Shown: positions 1 to 8,594 of the stretch, one piece after another
How positions within the stretch are numbered: the stretch's first letter is position 1
Layout: every line of letters begins with the position of its first letter
Assembly (NCBI GenBank): GCA_024279915.1
Contig: JAJRRB010000085.1
Location: 1 to 64,000, forward strand
DNA length: 64,000 bases
Direction: 5' to 3'
Origin: Deltaproteobacteria bacterium
GTDB lineage: Bacteria > Desulfobacterota > Desulfuromonadia > Desulfuromonadales > BM103
Notes under the pieces: generated by a model
The model's input: only the letters and a program-made list of their open reading frames with translations
Told to the model about the DNA's origin: nothing
Databases searched by the model: none
Program-made: the position numbers and the translations under genes

Positions 1-17
1 ATCAAACCCTTCTTATT

Positions 18-118
18 TAGTCGCGGTCAGGATCTGTGAACATCTGTAAGGATCAAAAGCTTCAGGCTCTTGGGTTTGCTTTGAACAACAGACCTTGACA
101 GATTTTCACCGCGGCCAA
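18..118. repeat. ~95 bp palindromic repeat, copy A
   Basis: First of seven copies of a dispersed element whose ends are inverted GCCGCGGT words (here the left one is degenerate, TCGCGGT). Inside each arm are units about 10 bases long ending in TCTGT, so the arms are iterated as well as inverted. The right arm reads ACAGATTTTCACCGCGGC. Other copies are at 299-395, 26811-26907, 26988-27083, 27523-27620, 27714-27808 and 27902-27997. Confidence 0.85.
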
Positions 119-298
119 CATTGCTTTTTATGTTCAAGATCTAACCTCGTATATGGGGTTTACACATTCCATTTTTTTGCATTAGAAATCTGAACTCATA
201 ATAATCAGCAAGCTCATCTAAAAACAAACCTACGCGATAATAGTCGATAACAGTTTAAGATTAAAGGGGTTTGTTTGACAGATCGTGAATCGCGATTT

Positions 299-395
299 TG
301 CCGCGATCAGGATCTATGAAAATCTATGTAAAGCAGAAATCATACACATTTAGGGTTTGGCTCTAACCATAGACCTTGATAGATTTTCATTGCCT
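299..395. repeat. ~95 bp palindromic repeat, copy B (degenerate)
   Basis: A decayed copy of the same element as 18-118. It keeps the CAGGATCTATGAAAATCTAT left arm and the GATAGATTTTCA right arm, but the GC-rich outer ends are eroded. It lies just beyond a decayed cysQ fragment. The 180 bases between copies A and B hold no gene that can be supported. Confidence 0.7.
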
Positions 396-435
396 CCAGG
401 TACCTAATTCTGGCGCGGCTAATAAAGCTTTTGAT

Positions 436-569
436 CTAACATTTACCCGTGACAATAAAATAAGGGTTCAGCAAATTCTCCTTGTTGTAAACAAGCACCT
501 CACCATCAGGCTGCACAACCGTGCCACCAGCAGCTTCAACCACGGCATGGCCTGCAGCGAGGTATCAAC
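436..569 (-). pseudogene. C-terminal remnant of a CysQ-like 3'(2'),5'-bisphosphate nucleotidase
   Basis: Minus-strand translation gives the characteristic tail of the CysQ family: AGHAVVEAAGGTVV, then a short variable stretch, then YNKENLLNPYFIV and a stop at 436-438. Upstream the expected aspartate-threonine (VDT, 561-569) is present, but two extra bases (559-560) separate it from the AAG that normally follows. The remnant therefore holds only about 45 residues of a ~250-residue enzyme plus a frameshift, and no start. CysQ recycles the adenosine 3',5'-bisphosphate released by sulfotransferases; the window has a sulfotransferase gene at 12339-13124 and a second remnant, so the location makes sense. 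The plus-strand ORF over this stretch is a shadow. Confidence 0.75.
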
Positions 570-597
570 GACGACCATCATTGAGGAAGCTCTTGAT

Positions 598-1626
598 TTA
601 AAAAGGCAGGCTGCGTGAGAGGGGATAGTTAATTATCATAGCGGCCTTGTCTGAGAAACGTTCACGACAGGCCAGAAGATAACCAAGTTTCCAGAGAAGA
701 GAAGGTTGAAAGGTCGCTGGCGGAGGCCAGAACTTGGCAACTCGACGGGCGAGGCTGGCGACCTTCGGATCTGCCTGTAATTCTACGGTAACACTTTCAG
801 GCATTTCGAGACCACAGCATTGCCGGGCGAGAAACAAGGCCAGACGCACGACACGAGCACAGCCACGTTCACGCGCCCTGGCGAAGAGATCTTCCCAATC
901 CAGCGCTTGCATGCGCCTCGCGCAACGATCGACATCAACCACCCATTTGAGTTGTATCCACCAATGGGCCGCGCCATGGATACAAAGGTAAAGCAAAGTC
1001 TCTACAGCATCCCCTTCTCCCAGAGCTGATGACACTTCAGAGCTCTGCAACCCCCTCCAGGAGTCAAAAAGTTGCCAATGCACCTCGACCATCCAACGAC
1101 CTGATGGATGTTGCAGAATGCAATGATTCTCCTGCGACCCCGGGTGGATCCACTGTTGCAACTCCTTCGACTTGAAAGTCGGCAGATAGCCTTCATCGAT
1201 CAGAAGAGTAACCATCGTGCAAACCTGGCCAGCGGGTACCAGTAGATCGAGGGCGGCGGACATCCTCAGGGCGGAATCACCATAGAGACGTTCCGAAAGG
1301 ATCGGCCCCTTGAAGGGCACGACAGGGATGTTGGCAGCTGTAGAGAGCTTCAACAGGCGCTGCAGCTCACGGTGCATGGTCAGACTAAGCAAGGTATAAG
1401 TGGCGACGGCCGAGCGCCATCGCTCCTGGCCATCGGCAGAAAAGATATTGTGGTGCAACCCTCTCAGACCCTGGTTGACAATCAGCAGGATGCCGTGGTC
1501 CTGGCAGATAGAGAGTAGTTCGTTTTCATCTGGGTGTTCTGCAACAATGAGTTCCAGCTTCTCGGAATCCGGATCGGGCTTCAAGGCTTCGAATACAATT
1601 TGCCAGGCTGGGGTGTTGGGGAGCAT
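598..1626 (-). CDS. nucleotidyltransferase-fold family protein (NTP_transf_5 type)
   Basis: A 342-residue protein of the uncharacterised nucleotidyltransferase family often found in exopolysaccharide loci. The recognisable core is FKGPILSERLYGDSALRMS followed by ALDLLV around residues 105-132, then a C-terminal helical region containing EVHWQLF. In family members the DLDLLV-type strand carries two metal-binding aspartates. Here the first is alanine (SAALDLLV), so catalysis is doubtful. Substrate is unknown. It is the last intact gene of the leftward polysaccharide locus and is followed after about 30 bases by the cysQ remnant. Start is ATG at 1626. The family call is fairly safe; the function is not known. 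Confidence 0.75.
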   Translation of the reverse strand: MLPNTPAWQIVFEALKPDPDSEKLELIVAEHPDENELLSICQDHGILLIVNQGLRGLHHNIFSADGQERWRSAVATYTLLSLTMHRELQRLLKLSTAANIPVVPFKGPILSERLYGDSALRMSAALDLLVPAGQVCTMVTLLIDEGYLPTFKSKELQQWIHPGSQENHCILQHPSGRWMVEVHWQLFDSWRGLQSSEVSSALGEGDAVETLLYLCIHGAAHWWIQLKWVVDVDRCARRMQALDWEDLFARARERGCARVVRLALFLARQCCGLEMPESVTVELQADPKVASLARRVAKFWPPPATFQPSLLWKLGYLLACRERFSDKAAMIINYPLSRSLPF

Positions 1627-1679
1627 AGTCTTAAGCTATCAGCTGTAAGTTATACGAGTTGACATTACCACAAGAGGGA

Positions 1680-2507
1680 TCAATCGCTGGTTTGCGTCAG
1701 CAGCTGTTCTGCAATCTGCCCTGACATGACAAGCTCGTCAGAGCTCAGCTTTGTTTTAAGTTTTTTCATCATATTCAGGGCCACCTGGTCTCCCTGGTCA
1801 GCAGCCAGAGCATACCAGGCATAGGCGACAACCTTGTTCGGCAGGACTCCCCGGCCCACATCATACATAACACCAAGACTGTACTGTGCCTTGACATCCC
1901 CTTCCAAAGCAGCCATGTGAAACCATTTGGCCGCCTCCTTGTCATTTTGCGGAACACCGCGTCCCCGGGCATACAAAACGCCAAGATAACTTTTCGCGTT
2001 GGTGTCTCCTTGCTCTGCCGCCTTGAGAAACCACTTCGCCGCCTCTTTATCATCCTGCGTAACGCCATGGCCTGTCGCATAGAGAGCACCGAGGTTGGTT
2101 TGTGCGGCAACATCTCCCTGTTCTGCAGCCTTGCGGAACCACTCTGCCGCTTTTGTGCCGTTCCGTGGGACGCCTTTCCCTTTCGCATACAAAATGCCCA
2201 GGTAACTCTGGGCGAGCACATGGCCACGCTCCGCCTCGTTTAGCCAGAGCTGGTAAGCTTGCTTGAAATCGCCTGCTTCTGCTGCTTCGAGACCATGTTC
2301 AAAATCACCGGCCACCTTGTGTGTCTTTTGCTTCTGCCAACGTTGAAAGGCGGCTTTGAAATCAACCATGCCCGTTGCATCGCTGCCAGCTTCAGCGTTA
2401 GCTGAGATCGCGACCGTAGCCAAGATAGTGAAAACAAAAGCAAACAAAAGTGTATGACGCAACCTGTGCCAGGGTGCCTGTTCCATCTTTTTTGGACTGC
2501 TTTTCAA
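1680..2507 (-). CDS. Sel1-repeat (SLR) exported protein
   Basis: A 275-residue protein with a basic N terminus, one hydrophobic signal or anchor segment (about residues 18-38), then a TPR-like Sel1 array. At least four repeats of the form A-x-LGxLYAxGxGVxxDxxEAAKWFxKAAEQGD are visible between about residues 90 and 245. Sel1 repeats form helical scaffolds for protein-protein contacts, so this is probably a periplasmic or membrane-anchored scaffold for envelope assembly; partners are unknown. The start is probably TTG at 2507, which has a GGAGA seven bases upstream; an ATG at 2486 has no clear ribosome binding site. It lies 42 bases downstream of the WecA-like gene in the same direction. Confidence 0.85.
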   Translation of the reverse strand: MKSSPKKMEQAPWHRLRHTLLFAFVFTILATVAISANAEAGSDATGMVDFKAAFQRWQKQKTHKVAGDFEHGLEAAEAGDFKQAYQLWLNEAERGHVLAQSYLGILYAKGKGVPRNGTKAAEWFRKAAEQGDVAAQTNLGALYATGHGVTQDDKEAAKWFLKAAEQGDTNAKSYLGVLYARGRGVPQNDKEAAKWFHMAALEGDVKAQYSLGVMYDVGRGVLPNKVVAYAWYALAADQGDQVALNMMKKLKTKLSSDELVMSGQIAEQLLTQTSD

Positions 2508-2549
2508 ACTTGGCTCTCCACGTCCTACCTCCCCCTGCTTCTCTCTTTA

Positions 2550-4220
2550 TTACAATACCGACCCAACCACCGTCACCAGGAGTAAAAACAGAGTACTGCA
2601 ACCAATAACCACGCGTTGCGTAACGAGTGCGCGAGTGACAATTGTACGCAGGGCGACAATACCGACGACCGTCCGGAAGAGTGGCCCGTTGATGTTATAA
2701 CCGAGGACTGCTTGCTGTGAAGCGATTGCCATGAAAATGCACACTGCCAGAGCCAGGTAATCGGCAGTCGTCAAGAAGAGCTCTCCTTCCTTCCGGAACT
2801 GAATCTTCAGCACAGACAGCAGGCCGGCAACACCTAAGAGCAGGTCACCAAGGCGCTTGAGGGTTAGCCCGCCAAACAGATCCAGATCGGCAGACCACAC
2901 CTGGGTTGCAGCCAGGCCGAAGGTCGTATAAACGACGAGCATCAGAAATTGCCGGTTATCGGTTAAGCGGCTTAACCACAGGTAAGTCCCGGCGGCGAGC
3001 AGAACCAGAGCAACTTGCCAGGGCAACACATCCCGGCTGAAGACCGCCATAACGGCAACTATGAAATAAGCCGCAAGCAGGAACTTGACCCCGAGCAACA
3101 GCTTGTCAGAAAGGTCAGAAAGCTTTTTGTAAGTCGTTGACCTGCGCACTTCGGTAGCGGCGTCTCGATCGAGAAACGGAAACTTTTCGCGATTCTGCAT
3201 TACGTACCGCAAGAGGAGATAACCGGAGATTGTGACAACAAGATAGAACAACAATAAGAGGTACTCTGGCAGTTCATGAAGCAGAAGTGCAAAACAGGCC
3301 CAGAAGAGCGAGATACCATAAATAAAGATCACGGTAAAACGGTGTTCAAAGCCAAGGCTCAGGAACTTGTGGTGAACGTGCGTCTGATCGGCCGCAAATG
3401 GGCTGACACCTGACACGATCCGCCGCATCATCACCCAGACCGTGTCAAGCAAAGGCAGACCAAGCACCAGGACTGGAACCATCGGACTGGTCGTGGAGGT
3501 GCTGCTTTGGGTCAGGAAAACAGCGAAAAAGCCGATCACATAGCCAACCACGAGCGAGCCGGTATCACCCATAAAGATACGTGCCGGATAGAAGTTATAT
3601 TTAAGAAAACCAAAGATGGTACCAACCATCGCGGCAGCCAATATCATGATGACCGGGTCATTTTCAAGCCAACCAAGCAGAAAGAAAGCCATCAGGGCGA
3701 TCGTGCTGACTCCACCCGCCAAACCATCCAGGCCATCTATCAGGTTAATGGCATTGATAACTCCGACCACGGCAAACACGGTAAATGGGATCCCCACCCA
3801 TGCGGGCAGCAGGATATCACCAAAACCGAAGAGGTTGCCGAGATTGGTCAGGTAGATATTACCAACTAGAATCGTTATCAGGCAGGCAGCCGCCTGACCG
3901 ACGAACTTGCCGCGCGAAGAGAGTCCATTGAGGTCGTCGACGACCCCGGTTGCGAAGACGATAAGCGCCCCGGCCAGCAGACCGCGAACACCCTGGTTGA
4001 TGGGCAGATAGATGATTGCAGAGAAGAGAAAAGCCAGGAAAATTGCGATGCCGCCGAGACGCGGCATGGGGTGATCGTGTACCTTGCGGGCATCAGGGAT
4101 ATCGACGGTGTCTTTATCGAGCGCCCATTGGCGCAGGAAAGGCACCATGATCAGCGCAGCGAAGAGCGCCGTCATGAAGCTGTAGAAGCAAGTGAGAAGT
4201 TTTCCGCCGACAAAAACCAT
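2550..4220 (-). CDS. WecA/MraY-type polyprenyl-phosphate sugar-1-phosphate transferase with C-terminal membrane extension
   Basis: This 556-residue integral membrane protein would start glycan synthesis by transferring a sugar-1-phosphate (commonly GlcNAc-1-P) from UDP-sugar to undecaprenyl phosphate. Diagnostic motifs appear in order: the VVDDLNGL aspartate pair near residue 93, INLIDGLDGLAGG, ARIFMGDTGS, and the histidine motif HVHHKFLSLG. Typical WecA/TagO proteins are about 350 residues. Here about 200 more hydrophobic residues follow, predicting extra membrane helices of unknown role. The start overlaps the upstream glycosyltransferase reading frame by about 107 bases. A second initiating enzyme of a different family (WbaP-like) is encoded at 56574-57995. 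Confidence 0.9.
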   Translation of the reverse strand: MVFVGGKLLTCFYSFMTALFAALIMVPFLRQWALDKDTVDIPDARKVHDHPMPRLGGIAIFLAFLFSAIIYLPINQGVRGLLAGALIVFATGVVDDLNGLSSRGKFVGQAAACLITILVGNIYLTNLGNLFGFGDILLPAWVGIPFTVFAVVGVINAINLIDGLDGLAGGVSTIALMAFFLLGWLENDPVIMILAAAMVGTIFGFLKYNFYPARIFMGDTGSLVVGYVIGFFAVFLTQSSTSTTSPMVPVLVLGLPLLDTVWVMMRRIVSGVSPFAADQTHVHHKFLSLGFEHRFTVIFIYGISLFWACFALLLHELPEYLLLLFYLVVTISGYLLLRYVMQNREKFPFLDRDAATEVRRSTTYKKLSDLSDKLLLGVKFLLAAYFIVAVMAVFSRDVLPWQVALVLLAAGTYLWLSRLTDNRQFLMLVVYTTFGLAATQVWSADLDLFGGLTLKRLGDLLLGVAGLLSVLKIQFRKEGELFLTTADYLALAVCIFMAIASQQAVLGYNINGPLFRTVVGIVALRTIVTRALVTQRVVIGCSTLFLLLVTVVGSVL

Positions 4221-5387
4221 CGAATACGACCTTGAAGAGGAGTTGGCGACTATTATACTTCAATTTAAGTAATTCGTGGAAAATATTAATGGTTTTCGTA
4301 TTCACTTGAATCTGGTCAAATTCAGTCAAAACAATCTGTCGCCCTGCTCCGCCCATTCGTTTTCGCAGTTCATTATCAATGATAAGTTTTTCCAGAGCGT
4401 CCGCTAGTGGCTCGACACTTTTGACCGGAACAAGAAAGCCGTTCACACCTTCTCTAACCAAGCCACGGCAACCCGCAATATCTGTCGCCACGATCGGCAA
4501 TTCCATCGCTGCCGCTTCAATCAGATCCTCGGTGTCCCTTCGGCATATGAAGGGAGCACCACGATATCGGCATTGGCCAGCAGACCAGCCATATCCTCAA
4601 CATGACCAAGATAATTAACGCCGTCGGACGTCTTCAAAACCTTGACATCTTCATCAGTCAAAGAAGACGGATTCTCTGGATAAAGTTCGCCGGCGATCAA
4701 CAGCTCGGCATCACACCCTTTTGCCCGCAGCAACTTGAACGCTTCAACCAGCTCAAACACTCCCTTTTCACGCAAAAGACGCGAGGCAAAGAGAATCTTG
4801 ATTGTTTCGCATCCCGCGTCCCGCGTTCCGCGTCCCGCGAACTTCCCCACATCTACCCCGGAACCGCGGATCAGAAATGTGTGTTTTTTATCAACCAGGC
4901 CCCAGGTGACAAAAGTGTGTCGGTCATCACTATTTTGGAAGACGGTCCGCACCTTGGCACCACCAAGCGCCAGACGGTAGAGACTTTTCACCAACGGCCT
5001 GAGCAGTTTTGCCTTCAGACCCGGATCAGTAAAGATATGCCCTAACCCGGTCACCGCGTTGACGATATTGATGCCACCGGTAAGTTTCGCAGCAATGCTG
5101 CCATAGAGGACACATTTGATGGTGAAATGATGGACGATCTGCGGGCGTTCCTGGCGGTAGAATTTTAGCAGCGTTAAGAGCAGCTTGGCTTCGTGCAAAG
5201 GGTTTGCGCTGCGCGTGGAAAAAGGCAGAGGGACCCAGCGAAAACCCAACTCACGCAATCGCTCGCCATACTCTCCCGGAGGTGACGTCAGAAGCACATC
5301 CCACCCTTCGTTGCGTAAGCGTTCGGCAAGGGCCAAGCGGAAGTTGTAGAGGTACCAGTCGGTGGTGGCGAAGAGGATGATTTTCAT
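4114..5387 (-). CDS. glycosyltransferase family 4, interrupted by a single-base frameshift
   Basis: A retaining GT-B glycosyltransferase split over two frames. The first part (5387 down to about 4521) starts MKIILFATTDWYLYNFRLAL and contains the KILFASRLLREKG nucleotide-sugar strand. The second (about 4530 to 4114) resumes DLIEAAAMELPIVATDIAG, the conserved C-terminal E-x7-E region. Restoring one G or C near 4526-4530 gives YAEGTPRDLIEAAAME, the family consensus, so this is either a sequencing error or a very recent frameshift. A heptanucleotide tandem repeat is inserted in frame at 4808-4842, encoding GRGTRDAGCE. The start codon overlaps the asnB stop by four bases. Acceptor and donor sugars are unknown. 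Confidence 0.8.
4808..4842. repeat. heptanucleotide tandem repeat, five units, in frame inside a GT4 gene
   Basis: Five consecutive 7-base units read CGCATCC, CGCGTCC, CGCGTTC, CGCGTCC and CGCGAAC on the plus strand. They lie in the linker before the second Rossmann domain of the glycosyltransferase and keep its frame open. A related four-unit repeat is at 25575-25602. Confidence 0.85.
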
Positions 5388-7339
5388 CGGTACTCATCCA
5401 GCCAGGCCTGGAACATCAAAATATCCCAGAGATGAAATTGCCAGTTGCGTTTACCGGCAAGATGCTCTTCCCATCTCTGCCGTATCAATCCAGGGTAAAA
5501 ATACCCGTCATCTCTGAGTCTGGCTTCACTCAGCAATGCTTCCGCCCAATCTCGTAGCGGCCCTCGCAGCCAGTCGACGATCGGCAGTTCAAACCCCATT
5601 TTGGGACGCTCGATCAATTCTCTCGGTATGTAGCGATCAAGGACCTTGCGTAACAGATACTTGCCCTGTCGATTTTTGATTTTCAGATCTAATGGTAATT
5701 TTGCTGCAAACTCTGCAACGCGATAATCGAGCAACGGCGCACGAGCCTCAAGACCCACGCCCATGGTTGCTCGATCAACTTTGGTCAGTATATCATCCGG
5801 TAGATAGGTCATCTGATCGAGACACATCATGCCCTCTGCGAATCCTAATTTGTCGATAATTTCACTTGCGTTGAGTAGATGAGTCACTGGTTCTCGTCCA
5901 TCAATGACGACTTCACCCGGGCTGTCCCAATGTGACACTAAAGCCTTATAAACCTCACTCCGCCTGGATGATTTTAGGACTCTAGCCAGTTTCAGGATTT
6001 TATCAGCAGGAGTACGATGATTAATATTCAAGAGAGACATGAACCGGGGCCAGGCCTTTGGGGGGACTCCTTCAAGCAATACCCCCACAGCACCCCTGAT
6101 GGGCGCTGGCCATAAGCTCATTTTCTTCCAGATTTCAGGAGCCCAATTGTAACGATTATACCCCCCGAAAAATTCGTCACCGCCATCGCCGGAAAGTGCA
6201 ACGGTTACATGCTCTCTAGCGAATTTTGACACAAGGTAGGTCGGTATCTGAGAAGAATCTGCAAATGGCTCATCATACAAAACCGGGAGTCTGGGCACAA
6301 CATCCATCACATCCTGTGGCGACAGATAGAGTTCGTGGTGCTCAGTGCCCAGATGTCTGGCAACACGCTCAGCATCTTTGGCCTCGTTGTGCGCAGCCTC
6401 TTCAAATCCAATCGTGAACGTTTTCACAGGCCGGTCAGACTGTGCCTGCATAAGCGCAACTACCAGGGATGAATCTATTCCACCAGACAGGAAGGCACCC
6501 AACGGCACATCCGAGATCATCCGACTCGAAACTGCGTCGCGTAACAAACAATCCAATTGTTCCTCAAGAGTTTCTGCTGAATCAGAGGACAAGTTCGCAA
6601 GACCGTCTCCACATACCTGCAAGGCCGACCAATAAGGCCGGATTTCTCCTGAAACATCTTCATAACAAGAGGCTTTGGTCGCAAGGCTTTCCGATAGGTT
6701 AAGACAAGTTACTGGCGGGAGCTTATAAATGTTTTGGTAAATGGAATAAGGTGCAGGAATGCAATTATGGCGCAGATAGAGAGATAGGGCCTGGCGATTA
6801 ATGTCGTTTGAGAAACCCGGACAGGCCTTTAAAGCTTTTAACTCTGAGCCAAAGACAAAAGCACCAGCAACCCAACCAAAGTAGAGAGGTTTTTTACCTA
6901 AGCGATCACGTACCAGGGAAAGGCTTCTCTCTTCGCGATCCCAGAGAGCAAAAGCAGACATGCCGTTGAGCTTTTGCAGTGCTGGCTCAACACCATACTC
7001 AACAATAGCTGCTAACAGAACTTCTGTGTCTGAATGACCACGGAAAGTATGCCCTGACGCTTCGAGGTCGCTGCGCAATGCAGGGAAGTTGTAAATTTCG
7101 CCATTGTAAACGATGACGTAACGACCATCGGCCGAAAGCATCGGCTGATTGCCTTCTTCAGACAAATCAATAATCGATAAGCGACGGTGTCCAAAAGCAA
7201 AAGGCGTAGAGGGATCAACCCATCTCCCGGAGGAATCAGGACCTCGATGCTGGAGGGTATTCGACATGGAATCGATAATGTGGTCGAGCCCTTCAAGGAA
7301 CCTGTCTTCAGAAGCTATGATTCCGGCAAATCCGCACAT
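5384..7339 (-). CDS. asnB: asparagine synthetase (glutamine-hydrolysing) family amidotransferase
   Basis: A 651-residue AsnB-family enzyme. The ATG at 7339 is chosen because it places cysteine directly after the initiator methionine (MCGFAGII), as required for the N-terminal glutaminase nucleophile; the frame is open 16 codons further upstream. The glutaminase domain shows RHRGPDSSGRW and FAFGHRRLSIID. The C-terminal ATP-pyrophosphatase domain carries FLSGGIDSSLVVAL and LSGDGGDEFFGGYNRY. AsnB paralogues in polysaccharide loci are thought to amidate sugar carboxylates or amino-acid substituents, so the true substrate may be a uronic acid residue rather than aspartate. The stop overlaps the downstream GT4 start (ATGA). 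Confidence 0.92.
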   Translation of the reverse strand: MCGFAGIIASEDRFLEGLDHIIDSMSNTLQHRGPDSSGRWVDPSTPFAFGHRRLSIIDLSEEGNQPMLSADGRYVIVYNGEIYNFPALRSDLEASGHTFRGHSDTEVLLAAIVEYGVEPALQKLNGMSAFALWDREERSLSLVRDRLGKKPLYFGWVAGAFVFGSELKALKACPGFSNDINRQALSLYLRHNCIPAPYSIYQNIYKLPPVTCLNLSESLATKASCYEDVSGEIRPYWSALQVCGDGLANLSSDSAETLEEQLDCLLRDAVSSRMISDVPLGAFLSGGIDSSLVVALMQAQSDRPVKTFTIGFEEAAHNEAKDAERVARHLGTEHHELYLSPQDVMDVVPRLPVLYDEPFADSSQIPTYLVSKFAREHVTVALSGDGGDEFFGGYNRYNWAPEIWKKMSLWPAPIRGAVGVLLEGVPPKAWPRFMSLLNINHRTPADKILKLARVLKSSRRSEVYKALVSHWDSPGEVVIDGREPVTHLLNASEIIDKLGFAEGMMCLDQMTYLPDDILTKVDRATMGVGLEARAPLLDYRVAEFAAKLPLDLKIKNRQGKYLLRKVLDRYIPRELIERPKMGFELPIVDWLRGPLRDWAEALLSEARLRDDGYFYPGLIRQRWEEHLAGKRNWQFHLWDILMFQAWLDEYR

Positions 7340-7434
7340 TGATTGAGTCTTCCGTTCCGAGTTGCATTTGATTGAGTCAGAGTTCACATTTCGTCTCTAT
7401 TTTAAGCAAAACATCAAGCAATGTGGCCGTTCAA

Positions 7435-8535
7435 TCATGATTTTAAGAAGTTTGTGCTTTGCTCAATCAACGGGTAGAAACGATATGGCACCCATGAAGA
7501 CGAATGTGCAGCGTAGTTAAGCCAGACAAATTGGATAGAAGCATAATACAGTAATATCGCTAATGTAAAAAAAGTATTGCGGCGGCTACGTACACCGAAC
7601 ACTTCGGGAACATAGGAGAACACCACCAATTGCAGTGGCAAAAATAGCAAGGCAACCCGGTCGACCGCTGTACTGGAGGGACTAACGAATAGCAGTGCAA
7701 GCAAACCCAAGGAGATGATGGAGCACCATTTCCAGAGGTTAAACTGGGCAAAGGTCATTTCGAAATGGCGTCGCCAGGCCAACAAAACAACCGCCGGCAA
7801 GGCGTGCATTAACACGCGGATCATCGCACCCGCAGACTGGTACTCAGCCTCCAGGTAACTGCCTTTGTAATAGTCAATCGACTCTTCCAACATCAAAGCA
7901 TAGGCGCCAAAAGTGATCACCGAGACCCAAAAAGCGGTCCAAATCCGGCGCTTTGTCACTGCTAATGCAGCGACTGGCAACAGCAGAACCGCAGATTTAT
8001 GAAAAGTGGCGGCCAGAAGTACCCAACAAACAAATTTCATTACCGACTGGCGCCCTAGAGCCACCAAGCCAAGCATCGCCAGACCGATAGCTATCCCCTG
8101 TCGAGTATAGCCCATACCGACAACGGTGACTAAATAGGGAACGGCGACTGCCAGCGCCAGCCATGGGCGAGGGAGATTGCGACAGAAAACGATTAGGCCC
8201 AACGAAAAAAGAGCGCCCCCGATTAGATTAGCACCATAAATCCCCCAATTATTCTGTACGCTTACCCATTGAATCAGCTGATAGCCAGGATCGCCAACCG
8301 ACAAAGCATCACTCAGGCTCTGATCGCGGAAGACATTAAGCTTTCGCAGATAATTGCCCCAGTCACCGCCAACCTCGAAGCGATAGCCAATCAGTAGCGT
8401 CAGAGCAACGACGACAATGAACCAACTACGATTTAGCGAGACAAAACGTCCCGACAAAAGTTGGCCTGCGACAACCCGGCCATTGTGCAGGGCAGCAAAC
8501 GCAGGCAATAGAAACATCAACCAATAAGGCCACAT
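7435..8535 (-). CDS. EpsG-family membrane protein, probable Wzy-type polysaccharide polymerase
   Basis: A 366-residue polytopic membrane protein. Family features are YRFEVGGDWGNYLRK near residue 52, DPGYQLIQW near residue 82, GYTRQGIAIG in a central helix and ATFHKSAVLLLPV shortly after. These match the EpsG family, which replaces classical Wzy as the polymerase in many exopolysaccharide clusters. It would act at the outer face of the inner membrane, joining lipid-linked repeat units flipped by the product of 24200-25522. It is the only polymerase candidate in the window. ATG start at 8535. Confidence 0.85.
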   Translation of the reverse strand: MWPYWLMFLLPAFAALHNGRVVAGQLLSGRFVSLNRSWFIVVVALTLLIGYRFEVGGDWGNYLRKLNVFRDQSLSDALSVGDPGYQLIQWVSVQNNWGIYGANLIGGALFSLGLIVFCRNLPRPWLALAVAVPYLVTVVGMGYTRQGIAIGLAMLGLVALGRQSVMKFVCWVLLAATFHKSAVLLLPVAALAVTKRRIWTAFWVSVITFGAYALMLEESIDYYKGSYLEAEYQSAGAMIRVLMHALPAVVLLAWRRHFEMTFAQFNLWKWCSIISLGLLALLFVSPSSTAVDRVALLFLPLQLVVFSYVPEVFGVRSRRNTFFTLAILLYYASIQFVWLNYAAHSSSWVPYRFYPLIEQSTNFLKS

Positions 8536-8594
8536 TGATTCATATCCAAGTTACAGAAGTCAAAGTGCATAAGAGTTTAACGTAGTACAGAACC

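Noticed and set aside
141-253. Minus-strand fragment reading like protein (VIDYYRVGLFLDELADYYEF)
   Set aside because: Stops directly upstream, no start and no family recognised; could be a lost gene end but cannot be supported.
376-618. Plus-strand 80-codon ORF at the left end
   Set aside because: It is the shadow of the cysQ-like remnant on the other strand; the minus translation matches a known family, the plus one does not.
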